Shown: one piece after another, positions 25,306 through 34,261 of the stretch
Layout of the letters: every line of letters starts with the position of its first letter
Position numbering within the stretch: position 1 is the stretch's first letter
NCBI RefSeq assembly: GCF_000411155.1
Contig: NZ_KE150266.1
Coordinates: 744,001 to 808,000, forward strand
Direction: 5' to 3'
DNA from: Gleimia europaea ACS-120-V-Col10b
GTDB lineage: Bacteria; Actinomycetota; Actinomycetes; Actinomycetales; Actinomycetaceae
DNA length: 64,000 nucleotides
Position numbers and translations under genes: made by a program
The notes under the pieces: model-generated
Told to the model about the DNA's origin: nothing
The model's input: only the letters and a program-made list of their open reading frames with translations
Databases searched by the model: none

Positions 25306-26250
25306 TCAAGCAGAAAAGATATTGCCGTACACTGCCTCGCTATTTCTGCGGAGCTGTTCGAGCGCATCCTCTTCGCTAAAGCCCCACATCTGCGCAATAA
25401 AGCGAACCGTGTGCGCAATAACGTATGAGGCGTTCGGCTGACCGCGATGCGGTACAGGAGTTAGGTAGGGAGCGTCGGTTTCGACCAGGATACGATCGGG
25501 CGAGAGCGCCTGGAAGGCCCCGCGCAGCTCATCGTTTGCCGCAAACGTTAACGACCCTCCAAACGAGGCATACCACCCGTTCTTTTCAACGTGGTTCGCG
25601 AGCTGAGTCCCTCCGGAAAAGCAGTGGAACACGATCGGGGTATGTCCCTTATCCGCCCCCGTGTCATAAAGGACGTCCAAGCACTCTTGATGCGCATCCC
25701 GGTCATGAATCTGCACCGGCAGTGCGCGCTCAAACCCCATGCGCAAATGCGCAGCAAATGCGTCCTTCGCAGCTTTTAGCCCCGCATCGGCAGTGCGGAA
25801 CAAGTCGATACCGGTTTCCCCTACCGCCACAATAGCCGGGTCATCCAATCGGCTTTCCACCGCTGCAAGAGCCTCATCTAGCGGCACGTGATGCTCTTTC
25901 AGCTCGTGATCCCAACCGTCAGCCGCCACGTCCAACACGCCTGCATGCAGGGGCGCCTCATTAGGATGCAACGCTACGGCCGCGCGCACCCGGGGAAAAC
26001 CAGCTGCGGATGCGAACCTGTGGGCAAGCTCGATGGTGGGGTCGAAATCTGGAATCTCACAGCCCACAGTAATCAGACTGCTAACTCCCACCTCGCATGC
26101 GCGACGTAGCTGCTCTTCAAGAGAAAGCTTGGCCCCGCCCACTTTGGGGATTTCCCACTCCCCAATCGGCAAGTGCGTGTGATTATCGAGGACGGGGCTA
26201 GCCAAAGGAGCGGGGGTATCTGGCCAGCTGCGTGACTTCTTTCTACTCAT
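25306..26250 (-). CDS. tatD: TatD-family metal-dependent DNase
   Basis: 314 residues. The metal-binding set is complete: DNHTH, VGETGIDLF, QIHDRDAHQE, VFHCFSGG and VETDAPYLTPVPHRG. TatD enzymes are 3'-5' exonucleases and may repair D-aminoacyl-tRNA or oxidised DNA. ATG at 26250, 3 bases after yfhO. Confidence 0.93.
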   Translation of the reverse strand: MSRKKSRSWPDTPAPLASPVLDNHTHLPIGEWEIPKVGGAKLSLEEQLRRACEVGVSSLITVGCEIPDFDPTIELAHRFASAAGFPRVRAAVALHPNEAPLHAGVLDVAADGWDHELKEHHVPLDEALAAVESRLDDPAIVAVGETGIDLFRTADAGLKAAKDAFAAHLRMGFERALPVQIHDRDAHQECLDVLYDTGADKGHTPIVFHCFSGGTQLANHVEKNGWYASFGGSLTFAANDELRGAFQALSPDRILVETDAPYLTPVPHRGQPNASYVIAHTVRFIAQMWGFSEEDALEQLRRNSEAVYGNIFSA

Positions 26251-26253
26251 TGC

Positions 26254-29124
26254 TTACTCTTCCTCACGCTTCTCATCTGTTTCCACGCGGGCAACATCCC
26301 CGCTGCTGGCCTCGTGCGTGTGCTTGCGATACAACTGACGCTGGCGCGTTCTGCGCTCAAACACGACCAAACCGATCAGCAAGCCCAGGGCAATAGCATT
26401 GATGACCAGTCCGACGCGCAAACCAATGGGCGTGAAGCTCATGTGCACCCGGTTTTGACCAGCCTGAACCGGAATCAGCATGAGCGAATCGTCGAAGGGT
26501 GCAACTGTTACGCTCTGGCCATTAACCGTAGCTTCCCAGCCCGGATCGTAAATGTTACTTACCAGTAGGTAGCCGGCCTGCGGTGCATTCACGCTAATAT
26601 CCATCGACCGCTGCCCGCGCTCAATCTGTACGGGGTTGGCGTTTGCCTTCGCAATGCCGCGCTCGTAAACCGAATCGTTCAACATGCCAGCTTCAAAACT
26701 GACCGTGCCAGACTTATCCTTCTCTGTCTTAAATTCCACGCGTCCGGTGTCGCCCGCGCGAAGAACACCCAGATCAACCAAACCATTCTTTTGAGTACTT
26801 ACCTGCACCTTCTGTTCATTGCCCGTATAAACCGCAACATTTTGCACTTTTGCCGTTCCGGACTTGTAGGCGAGGAAGTAGTGGCCATTCGTTTGCGCCG
26901 TGACGCTCACGTTCACAACGGCCTGCTCGGAAGTGGCCTCAAACTTGGCTTGCTGCCCAAACGTCGTATCGGCCTGTTCCAACACCGAACCCGTGGTAGC
27001 CAAGAAGTCTGCCCTCACCGGCTTGTAAAGACCCGAAGTGCCAAACGCGGCCTCGTACATCCTCGCCTGACTAGTAAGGTAGCCCTCGGCGCCGGTTTTG
27101 AAATCCTTTGCCGCGCTATCCACCAGGAACGCAACCGGCAGGGCATCCGCGTTCTCGTACACGGTGAGGTTCGCTGACTCGTAGTACGTTGGGTAGTCAA
27201 TCAGCTGCCCGTGCTCCTTGTCACTGGTCATCACATATTTCACGCCGAGGAAAGTATCGAGCGGTTTCACCGGATTGTAAGCGTAGGAGTTAATGCCGTT
27301 GGTGGATAGGCCAACGTCTTCCATGAGTTTTAGCTGTTCCTCGCTAAACGAGGATCCGAACAGGGTGACGCCGTCATAGCCGTATAGGAACGCGTCGTTA
27401 TAAGTCTTGCGATTAGCGAGCTCCGCGCGCGGATACCCATCATTCTCGGCCTTGATTTTGGCGGCAACCTCGCGCATATCCCGAGGGAAGTCGCCCGCAG
27501 CGTAGCCATCGCGGTTGCCAAACACCTGTCCGTCTCGCACCTCTTTAATGCCCATAATCGATGATCCCAGCAGTTCCAATGAAACCAGGCCGATCATGGT
27601 TGCTACCGCCACGGCGCGCGCAGCAAACACGCGCTGCTTCTTCCCCAGTTTCAAAGCGATCTCTTCTCGCCGCGTAAAAGCTACCAAGACCGCCACATAC
27701 AGCGCGCTGACCGCAATCGTTGCAACCATCGCACGCGCCGTCACCGCCTCTTTGTCAATGCGATACATGACCAGGGCCAGCAGGCCAATGCCGGATGCGA
27801 TTTTGGCCAGTGGGAGGGGTTCGTTTTTGAGCGCACGGAACGCGTCAGCGGTCATCACCACCAGGAGGAACACCGCCGTAAACGCAAACCGGTGATTCAA
27901 CTGGTTCGGGTAGTGCATGCCGTGCCAGAAGAAGTTCAACGAGTTGACCGACAGGCTGAGCGCCATGATGGCGAGTAGCAAGCCGTTAGCGAGCTTCGCC
28001 CGGGTGGAAATGCTACGCGCTAGAAAGTACGCCGGGATCAGCAACAGGACGAGGATGCCCGCATAAATGTTGGGAAGCCCCTCACGCACCGCCGGTTCAG
28101 ACAGCAACATTTGCCGCCCGAACAAGTCGATTGGCGAATACATGAAGTCCAGCTTGTCCGGCCACGCATCACCATATGCCGACGTGTGTTGCAGCTTTAA
28201 ATAGACCGGGATCAAAAGCGCGGAAGCCAGCGCCGCCCCAAACACGGACGCCGCGCCAAACAGGATCACTTTGGCCACTTGATCGCGCCAACGTTTAAAC
28301 GGCACGTTCTCAAATAAGAGGGCCAAGAAGTACAGGGAGATAAAGAGGACGGCGAAGAATGCGGCGTAGTAATTCACAAACAGGGTGATGGCTGTGAAGA
28401 TAACGTAGGGCACAAGCCGCTCATGCTTAACGATCAGCCACGCCCCATAAGCGAGGAGGGGGAGCATTATCTGGACGTCCAGCCACATGATGTTCCAAAA
28501 ATACGCGAGCGTGAATGAAGACAGCGCGTAACCGAGCGAGAATAGGACCGCCACCCACGGGGTGTGAGCGCGGCCGCGACGCAAGAAGAAGTAGCCGGTG
28601 TAGCCAGCCAGGCCCGTCTTTAGGACGACGTCGAACAGCACAAAGTTAGACAGTTGCGAGGCGGGGAACAACAAAATGAGCAAGTTTATTGGACTTGCCA
28701 GGTAGTAGGCGAAGAGCGAGAGAAAATCAGTGCCAAGCCCTCCTCGCCATGAATACATCAAAGTCTCAAAGTTTGACAGTTTACGCTGATATTCCGCGAG
28801 GAAAGGCGCGTACTGATGGTACAGGTCAATAGTGAGGATATGCCGGTCGCCGCTTGGCCACACCCCCTCCACCTGGAACGCGACGAAAATAATCAAAGAT
28901 GGAATGACAAACGCGGCAATGCCTGGACGATTCTTCGGAGCGAACCACGCTTTCGGATTCAGCAGGGCGACCCGAGACTTTCGCGGCACGCTCAGCTCGG
29001 GAGCCCCGATTGTGTCCGACTGTTCAGGCGAGTCCACCGACTGCGGATCCTGCTCAGCCTCGTCCGCTTGTACCGACGCTACGTCCTTCGGCGTCACGTA
29101 CTGGGGTGCTGCGTCGTCCGGCAT
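26254..29124 (-). CDS. YfhO-family multi-pass membrane protein
   Basis: About 956 residues with a dozen or more hydrophobic segments in the first two thirds (PGIAAFVIPSLIIFVAFQ, then DFLSLFAYYLASP). An extracytoplasmic C-terminal region follows, and a final membrane helix (GLVINAIALGLLIGLVVF) comes before a basic and acidic tail. The YfhO family is a GT-C-like group linked to glycosylation of lipoteichoic acid in Firmicutes; the donor and acceptor here are unknown. I prefer the ATG at 29124 because GAGGAG lies 6 bases upstream. GTG/ATG codons at 29145 and 29142 extend the frame but lack a site. Confidence 0.88.
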   Translation of the reverse strand: MPDDAAPQYVTPKDVASVQADEAEQDPQSVDSPEQSDTIGAPELSVPRKSRVALLNPKAWFAPKNRPGIAAFVIPSLIIFVAFQVEGVWPSGDRHILTIDLYHQYAPFLAEYQRKLSNFETLMYSWRGGLGTDFLSLFAYYLASPINLLILLFPASQLSNFVLFDVVLKTGLAGYTGYFFLRRGRAHTPWVAVLFSLGYALSSFTLAYFWNIMWLDVQIMLPLLAYGAWLIVKHERLVPYVIFTAITLFVNYYAAFFAVLFISLYFLALLFENVPFKRWRDQVAKVILFGAASVFGAALASALLIPVYLKLQHTSAYGDAWPDKLDFMYSPIDLFGRQMLLSEPAVREGLPNIYAGILVLLLIPAYFLARSISTRAKLANGLLLAIMALSLSVNSLNFFWHGMHYPNQLNHRFAFTAVFLLVVMTADAFRALKNEPLPLAKIASGIGLLALVMYRIDKEAVTARAMVATIAVSALYVAVLVAFTRREEIALKLGKKQRVFAARAVAVATMIGLVSLELLGSSIMGIKEVRDGQVFGNRDGYAAGDFPRDMREVAAKIKAENDGYPRAELANRKTYNDAFLYGYDGVTLFGSSFSEEQLKLMEDVGLSTNGINSYAYNPVKPLDTFLGVKYVMTSDKEHGQLIDYPTYYESANLTVYENADALPVAFLVDSAAKDFKTGAEGYLTSQARMYEAAFGTSGLYKPVRADFLATTGSVLEQADTTFGQQAKFEATSEQAVVNVSVTAQTNGHYFLAYKSGTAKVQNVAVYTGNEQKVQVSTQKNGLVDLGVLRAGDTGRVEFKTEKDKSGTVSFEAGMLNDSVYERGIAKANANPVQIERGQRSMDISVNAPQAGYLLVSNIYDPGWEATVNGQSVTVAPFDDSLMLIPVQAGQNRVHMSFTPIGLRVGLVINAIALGLLIGLVVFERRTRQRQLYRKHTHEASSGDVARVETDEKREEE

Positions 29125-29225
29125 AAGAATCTCCTCGCTCATCACTACACTGCGACAACAATATTTTGGCAGACTTGCGCCCTATCAGCACCCACCAGGC
29201 CCATAAACCGGCCTCTCTATAAGCT

Positions 29226-29262
29226 TTTGGGGAGGGCAGCGCCGCGCACCGCCCTCCCCAAA
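29226..29262 (-). terminator. Stem-loop between the island and yfhO, possibly the original guaA terminator
   Basis: Perfect 12-bp arms TTTGGGGAGGGC and GCCCTCCCCAAA (29226-29237, 29251-29262) lie 15 bases beyond the left attachment site. If the island is removed, this hairpin falls directly downstream of guaA. The T-run is weak. Confidence 0.55.
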
Positions 29263-29276
29263 CATCGCTTTGGAAG

Positions 29277-29290
29277 ACTACTCCCACTCG
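29277..29290. repeat. Left attachment-site repeat (guaA 3'-end copy)
   Basis: ACTACTCCCACTCG is identical over 14 bases to the 3' end of guaA at 34334-34347. On the minus strand it reads GAG TGG GAG TAG, the last codons of guaA (E-W-E-stop). Confidence 0.75.
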
Positions 29291-29453
29291 TATAAGGTCG
29301 TTTGCTGCCACGCCATTCCGGTCCATTCCAGTTGGGTCGTCGTTTTTAGTCGCCTTGCCGCCATATCTCGGCAAGGGGTCTTGCATATGGTGAGATAATG
29401 TGGGCACTAGATGAAAACAAGACACCGCCGGAGACTGCCCGATAAGCTCGCGG

Positions 29454-30119
29454 TTGTCCGTGAACAGGGGTGCGCAATTGGAAAAGATAAAGCTGCAAGA
29501 TGTCAAAAGGGTCATCGACATCGGAAAGAATGTCCTGCCGTCCGCTGAACCCGCCATGGACAAATACGGACCCGCTCTGATCGATTGGAGGCAACGGAGG
29601 GGAAAGCAGGTGGCAAATAACCTGAGAGAAGCAGGGGATTCCATTCTTTCAAAAGGTCAGGCGATCAAAGATTGGAAGGAGCAGCAAAAGTCACTCGAGG
29701 CAGCCCGCAAGAAGGCCGTGGCAAGCTCGCTTCCACCGATCTCCGCCAAGGAGTTCTTCGAGAACTTCGAGAACAGCGTCTCCAGCGGGGGTGATCTCAG
29801 CGATGGGTACATGGCAATCGCCGGCTGCTTCGCCATCACCACGATGAAGTCGGCTCGCAAGAAAGACCCTTCCGCCTACGAGGATGTCTATGTCGGTTGC
29901 GGCAAATCCATGGGCTTCAGCATCTACACCCAGCTTCGCGGTTTCGGCAACGTCGACGTCTACGCCGACTTCAAGTTCAAAAAACCCATGATGCTACTGC
30001 TCTTTCCATGCGAGGAAAAAGACCTCAAGACTCGCTTTGAGGCCCTCGTCAGTGACCTTCAGGCCGAGAGCTCGTACAACAAATGGGACGTCCTGGCGCG
30101 TTCCAATGAGGCGAGATAG
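29454..30119 (+). CDS. Hypothetical island protein, possibly GIY-YIG-like C-terminus
   Basis: Up to 221 residues. The first half is helical and charged (KDWKEQQKSLEAARKKA). The second half reads GYMAIAGCFAITTMKSARKK, then YEDVYVGCGKSMG and VDVYADFKFKKPMMLL, a pattern faintly like GIY-YIG nucleases, but without a convincing catalytic set. I do not recognise the family with confidence. Start is uncertain: TTG at 29454, or TTG at 29478, which has AGGGG 7 bases upstream. Codon use is unlike the host. The next gene starts 11 bases downstream, so the two form an operon. Confidence 0.6.
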   Translation: MSVNRGAQLEKIKLQDVKRVIDIGKNVLPSAEPAMDKYGPALIDWRQRRGKQVANNLREAGDSILSKGQAIKDWKEQQKSLEAARKKAVASSLPPISAKEFFENFENSVSSGGDLSDGYMAIAGCFAITTMKSARKKDPSAYEDVYVGCGKSMGFSIYTQLRGFGNVDVYADFKFKKPMMLLLFPCEEKDLKTRFEALVSDLQAESSYNKWDVLARSNEAR

Positions 30120-30130
30120 GCGCTAAGAGC

Positions 30131-31290
30131 ATGAGCGACAAGGAACTTGCACCGATTAGCGTCGAGGCCGTTGCGATAGAAGACTTCGACAGCATCAAGG
30201 TCATCGCGCGCACCGATGCGAGCAAAGAGAATCACGCCGGCATCGGAGGGCGGGCGGATGCCGTTCTCGGTCTCGCTTCGAACGTCATAAATCTCGTCGA
30301 GAGAAAGCAACTCTATAAAGTCGAGGTCCCCGAAGGTTACAGCCTTAAGGATCTTGTTGCCTCGAAGAAAGACCCAGAAGCGGTGAGGGCCCTTGTCCGG
30401 AACCCAAAAGGTCGCCTGAGCGGCGACGTCTCCCTCAAGGCCACTGGGGTCAGCCCTGTGCAGATCACCAGCGTCGGCCTCGCTGCAGCGGCAATGGTTG
30501 TCGGCCAGGCGTACATGACCGAAATCAGCGACAGCCTCCAGCGTATCGACGCCAAGTTGGAATCGATCGCCTCCATGATCGCTGGTGATCAGAGAGCAAA
30601 AGTCAAAAACGCCCTGGACATCGCCAGAACCTACGCAGCCCTTCATGGCGATTATCTCCAAAAGCCCGCCGAGGCGCACCAAGCGGCAAGAAACGAGATC
30701 GAGGGCAGGTACAACGACGTCGGCCAGGTTATCGATTGGATTACCGAGCAACTCGCCGGCATCGAGGACAAGGTCAGGGGCGCTACCAAGCGCGAAAAGC
30801 ACCTTGAACCGTTGCTTAAAGAGGTCAGTCCTACGAGACTCAGTTCGGCATGTGCCTCCAGGCACTGTCGGCGCTAGCCATGACGCGCATGTACTACGAC
30901 GGCAGCATGGATGACCGCAGCGCCCTCATCGAAGAGCAGCGGATCCTCGACAAATCTCAGGGCTTTCTGAAAAAGAGACAGATCATCGCTGCGCTCATGG
31001 AGATGAAGATCGGGGGCATGAAAGGGACGCCTATCGCGCTTCCGCGCGGTACCCAGAGAAACGCCCTCAAGAGGCTGGTCTCCCAGACTCCCAGGGCGGC
31101 TGCAAAAGAGCAGCTCCTTGAGGCCAAGGTTGAGATGCTCGCGAGCCTGCGATCGGGCGAATCGAAATTAAGGTCCGAGGCCGACGATCGAAAAGGCGAG
31201 ATCGAACGCATCGCGGCAGTATCACGGACAGCCAGGACGCTACTCACAGATGGAACCGACTGCTGGCTCATCGACGATCGGAATGATTAG
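30131..31290 (+). pseudogene. Hypothetical island protein interrupted by a frameshift
   Basis: Two frames fit together as one protein of about 386 residues. Frame one (30131-30877) contains a hydrophobic stretch VQITSVGLAAAAMVVG and a coiled-coil-like region. It is in good order until LEPLLKEV, near 30822, and then runs through a basic nonsense tail to a stop. The continuation, in the frame one base back, reads QSYETQFGMCLQALSALAM and goes on to 31290. Loss of a single base near GAGGTCAGTCC (about 30817-30827) explains this. Function is unknown; membrane-associated coiled-coil proteins of this sort occur in accessory islands. It could also be a sequencing error. Confidence 0.65.
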
Positions 31291-31598
31291 AAAACTCTTC
31301 CTTCTCCTCCGCGAGCATCCTCGCCAGCTCGTCCTCCACGCCGAGGAGCGGAAGTCAACGGAAACCCCGGCATTTAGGGCTACGCAAGCGGACTGAGGAA
31401 TGGTCGAGCCTCTCCCCGCAGTGCGCTTCGATGCCGTTTGCGTTTCCGAGGTCGTGGGAGAACGGGTTGAATAAAGCATGCAATAGCCCGGGAGGATTTA
31501 GCGGCATCCCAAACCGAGCCGCCGGCGGCTTCTTCTGGCCTCAAGTCGAAATGGCAAGACCCGTGATTAGCCGTAGGCAACCGAGAAAGGTCGAAAGA

Positions 31599-32177
31599 AT
31601 GAACGACGAGGAGCTCGGCCTGCCAAGCCCGGAGAGATACGAGGGCGAGCGGTTCAGCGTCGAAGACTATAAGACGTAAGAATACGCGGAGGCGCAAACG
31701 CTCGAGGAGGCCATAGCCATCCGGAGCGCCAAGATGTTCCTCAAGGACGTGACCCCGGACGTTTTCCTGGACGACGCCCCGCTGGGTGTCGAGAAAATCG
31801 GAATAGCGGACCTTTGGTCTGACTCTACCTGGAAGGAAGGCGAAAAGGAGCGCGACGTGGCCCTCGAGAGGTCGGCGGCCTCCCTCAAGGAGGGCGACCT
31901 TCTCGAGGTGCGTCCGTGTTCGGAGGACGCCAACGAATGGGGCTACAGGTTCCACCTGGCCGACGGGTCCACGGTGCCCTACACGCCCTATCACGATTAC
32001 GACGACCAGCTATTCCAAAAGGTCATCGAGAGCCTCGGCGCCGGCGAATGGCTCGCATGCCGCGTCAGAGAGGTGTCCTGCTTCGGAGAAGACGGCATCG
32101 ACGACGACCCCGAGTTCTTCTGGCGGGTCTACTCTTGCAAGGTCACGGTGTATCGAGGCGGTTCGACGAGGGCGTAA
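31599..32177 (+). pseudogene. Hypothetical island protein with one in-frame stop
   Basis: From ATG at 31599 the frame reads MNDEELGLPSPERYEG and so on to VEDYKT, then TAA at 31677-31679. It continues in the same frame as EYAEAQTLEEAIAIRSAK and MFLKDVTPDVFLDD to a stop at 32177. The acidic, soluble character is the same on both sides, so one point mutation seems to have split a gene of about 192 residues. Translation of the second part could restart at ATG 31734. The family is unknown. It would be the third gene of the left-island operon. Confidence 0.6.
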
Positions 32178-32365
32178 GCCCAGATCAGCGCCGCGACATC
32201 GTCTTGCTGCGTTTGCGGGCGCTGTTCTCGCACGGCATACTATTCACCCCACAGCTCGAAGAGCGCGTCGGCGATCTGCGCGCGCTTGGCGAGGAAAAGC
32301 GCGAAGAGCTCGAGCACGGCGAAATCGATGAGAGCGCTTACGCCGTTTGGAAGACGTCTTCCTGA
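32171..32365 (+). pseudogene. Short coding remnant at the end of the left island half
   Basis: In a different frame, overlapping the end of the previous gene, about 60 codons read like real protein (QRRDIVLLRLRALFSHG, then KREELEHGEIDESAYAVW). There is no good ATG; TTG at 32204 is possible. It may be the frameshifted tail of the preceding gene or a fragment of another. Confidence 0.4.
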
Positions 32366-32401
32366 TATTTCCCCAGGTAAATTGACGTTTCTTTGCAAAC
32401 A

Positions 32402-32434
32402 GCCTCCGAACCAGAGGGTTCGGAGGCCGTTATT
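32402..32434 (+). terminator. Terminator closing the left island operon
   Basis: Perfect 11-bp stem GCCTCCGAACC/GGTTCGGAGGC (32402-32412, 32417-32427) with a 4-base loop, followed on the plus strand by CGTTATT. Confidence 0.75.
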
Positions 32435-32533
32435 CCCGTTATTGTGCTGGTGGCTTTGCCCTAGGGCGATGCCGAAACAGCATCAGACAGTACTCGGCGG
32501 TACTAAAACGCGAGTTCGAAAGCCAGTTCTCGT

Positions 32534-32544
32534 TACTCCCACTC
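32534..32544. repeat. Internal third attachment-site copy
   Basis: TACTCCCACTC matches the core of the flanking repeats. With its neighbours the minus strand reads ATT GAG TGG GAG TAA (I-E-W-E-stop), a guaA tail with a different stop codon from the resident gene. This suggests that two elements were inserted in tandem. Confidence 0.65.
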
Positions 32545-32563
32545 AATAGCTAGAAACTCTCCC

Positions 32564-32590
32564 CAGTTTGCCGCAGTTTGCTCCAGTTTA
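32564..32590. repeat. Three CAGTTT repeats phased at 10 bp next to the internal att copy
   Basis: CAGTTTG at 32564, CAGTTTG at 32574 and CAGTTTA at 32584 recur exactly every 10 bases, one helical turn, starting 20 bases from the att core. This spacing suits integrase or excisionase arm sites. Confidence 0.5.
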
Positions 32591-32629
32591 TCCTATTTAC
32601 GCCCAGTCTCAAAAATTGCCGCGAATCCA

Positions 32630-32696
32630 TGGGGTCAAATTTGGGTCATGGGTTTCGGGGTGGGGATAGGGCGCTTTTGTGGGTCACAGTGGGTCA
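32630..32696. repeat. GGGTCA repeats near the internal att copy
   Basis: The motif GGGTCA occurs at 32632, 32643, 32681 and 32691, within 70 bases. No frame explains it. It may be a second set of recombinase-binding sites. Confidence 0.35.
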
Positions 32697-32820
32697 TGAA
32701 GGCTGGCGAGTGGGTTCTCAAGGTGTTTTGATTATAGGGCGAGAAAGAAGCAGCAGGCAGGTCTCGTTTCTGCTGCGCGCTTTCCCCGGGCAGGCACCGC
32801 CCGTCCGCTTCCGCCCGAGC

Positions 32821-33642
32821 CTACCGGGCGTCTTCGATCCTGGCGACGAATTCATTGGCCCACCGAATCGCCTCGTCAACATCCTGGAGCACGGGCAGGC
32901 CCTCTGCGAGGGCGGCGTACATCTCATTCCATCCCTTTTGCTTGGCAATGACCGGCGGCCAGGCCTGCGCCCGCCTGTAGGAGAAAAGCCTCCGGCAGGC
33001 GGCCCTCGCAGCCGTAAGGTCAACCTCGGCTCTGGCGTCGATCAGCTGGAGGTCGATGAGATCGCGGGCCCGATCGTCCGGGCCGGAGACGGCGTGGAGC
33101 TTCTGGGCGATCTGGTGGTCGAGCGGCATAAGGGGAGCTCTGCCGGGCGCGGGGAATCCCATCGCCTCGAAGAGCTCGCCGGCGTCCGCCAGCTCGGCCC
33201 ACTCTGGCGCGTCGGCGTCGCCTATCTCGTTGTGGCCGACCTCGAGCGGCACCGTGCACCAGGGTTTCCCGAGGTAGTCCAGCTTGACGTCATACGGCTG
33301 CATGACGTACTGCTCGGGAATCCCATCGGGCGAGGCCGGGTCCTTTTCTACCACGCGGCCGGAGAACCCCTCCCAGCCGGAGCGGAGCCTCGAGTTAAGC
33401 TGGGCGGCGTAGGCTGCGGGATCGGTCGCCGTGGCGGTGTCTAGGTCCGTGGTGAACCGCGTGTTCTCCTCGCCGAAGCGCATCTTGAGCGCGCTGCCGC
33501 CCTTGACGACCCCGTCGGGGAGCATGCTCGCCACGATCGCGTTCGCCATCACGGTGCGCGCCCTCATGAAGTCCTGGGGCGCGCCCCCGCGGAGCCTGCG
33601 TATCGCGTCGTCGAGATGGCGCATGCTGTTGGGTCTCTTCAT
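32821..33642 (-). CDS. abiEii: AbiEii-type toxin, nucleotidyltransferase (type IV toxin-antitoxin)
   Basis: 273 residues of the AbiEii/AbiGii family. The nucleotidyltransferase signature is GGSALKMRFG (48-57) followed by TTDLD (64-68), then a conserved Lys region KLDYLGKPW and helical HQIAQKLHAVSGPDDRARDLIDL. Such toxins block growth by adding nucleotides to tRNA or similar targets, and protect populations against phage. It overlaps the antitoxin gene by 4 bases, the usual AbiE arrangement. GC content is clearly higher than in host genes, and it lies within the guaA island. Confidence 0.9.
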   Translation of the reverse strand: MKRPNSMRHLDDAIRRLRGGAPQDFMRARTVMANAIVASMLPDGVVKGGSALKMRFGEENTRFTTDLDTATATDPAAYAAQLNSRLRSGWEGFSGRVVEKDPASPDGIPEQYVMQPYDVKLDYLGKPWCTVPLEVGHNEIGDADAPEWAELADAGELFEAMGFPAPGRAPLMPLDHQIAQKLHAVSGPDDRARDLIDLQLIDARAEVDLTAARAACRRLFSYRRAQAWPPVIAKQKGWNEMYAALAEGLPVLQDVDEAIRWANEFVARIEDAR

Positions 33643-34163
33643 CGGGTTATCTCCTCCTTGATCCGCGCTTCCTCCTCTTTGGTTATGTAGCCGCGTGCGA
33701 GCGCCTCGCTTGCGGCCTCAATGGCCCTGTCGACCCCCATGGTCTTCGAGGCTGCCGCGATGGCGGCCGGCAAGGGCTGGCAGGCGACGCCCTCCAGGTA
33801 GACGGGGACCGTCCCGCCCATTCGCTCCAAGGTGACCCCGGGGCCGAGATTGCGTCGGCAGCGCCTCGGCGACGCGAGGCGCATTTTAGTAGGGTCCGTT
33901 GGCGCCAGCCCCAGCAGCGCCACAACCGACTCTCCGCAGAGGAAGGCCCCTTCGCCCGCCGCCTTCACGGCGATGGCATAGGGCGTCTGCGGCTGCGATG
34001 GCCAAATGGGCATGCGGTACACGCCGCGCGCGACGCGCACGAGCTTCCCCAGCTTTTCTTGCTGGACCATCTCCGCCCTGGACATGCCGAGCCCGGCCGC
34101 CTCGGCAGAGGTGATTAGGCCGAAGTCGTCTACCGCCTCGTATATGTCGTCGATTTTAGCCAT
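33639..34163 (-). CDS. abiEi: AbiEi-type antitoxin and transcriptional autoregulator
   Basis: 174 residues. The N-terminal winged helix-turn-helix (IDDIYEAVDDFGLITSAEAA, LVRVARGVYR) is the AbiEi_4 type; the C-terminal domain counters the toxin and helps operator binding. The ATG at 34163 lies only 5 bases after a TATACT -10 box, so the transcript is probably leaderless. It represses its own operon through the inverted repeat just upstream (inference from the family). Confidence 0.88.
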   Translation of the reverse strand: MAKIDDIYEAVDDFGLITSAEAAGLGMSRAEMVQQEKLGKLVRVARGVYRMPIWPSQPQTPYAIAVKAAGEGAFLCGESVVALLGLAPTDPTKMRLASPRRCRRNLGPGVTLERMGGTVPVYLEGVACQPLPAAIAAASKTMGVDRAIEAASEALARGYITKEEEARIKEEITR

Positions 34164-34167
34164 GCCG

Positions 34168-34193
34168 AAAGTATAGCGTATTTACTATACTTT
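34168..34193 (-). promoter_or_regulatory. abiE promoter and AbiEi operator
   Basis: Inverted arms AAAGTATAG (34168-34176) and CTATACTTT (34185-34193) are separated by 8 bases, with a further half site GAAAGTATG at 34203-34211. The -10 box TATACT of the minus-strand operon lies inside the first arm. Confidence 0.65.
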
Positions 34194-34261
34194 TGACCTA
34201 TCGAAAGTATGCAACCCTGTGATGGTGCCTGCAGTGCGCCGCAGCCCGCTTCCTTGCGCAA

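Noticed and set aside
31270..31350. Short minus-strand frame (ELARMLAEEKE) between island genes
   Set aside because: Under 30 codons between stops, with no start signal; too short to support.
32578..33444. 288-codon plus-strand frame across the AbiE toxin
   Set aside because: It is the mirror of the high-GC toxin gene, which has clear nucleotidyltransferase motifs on the minus strand.
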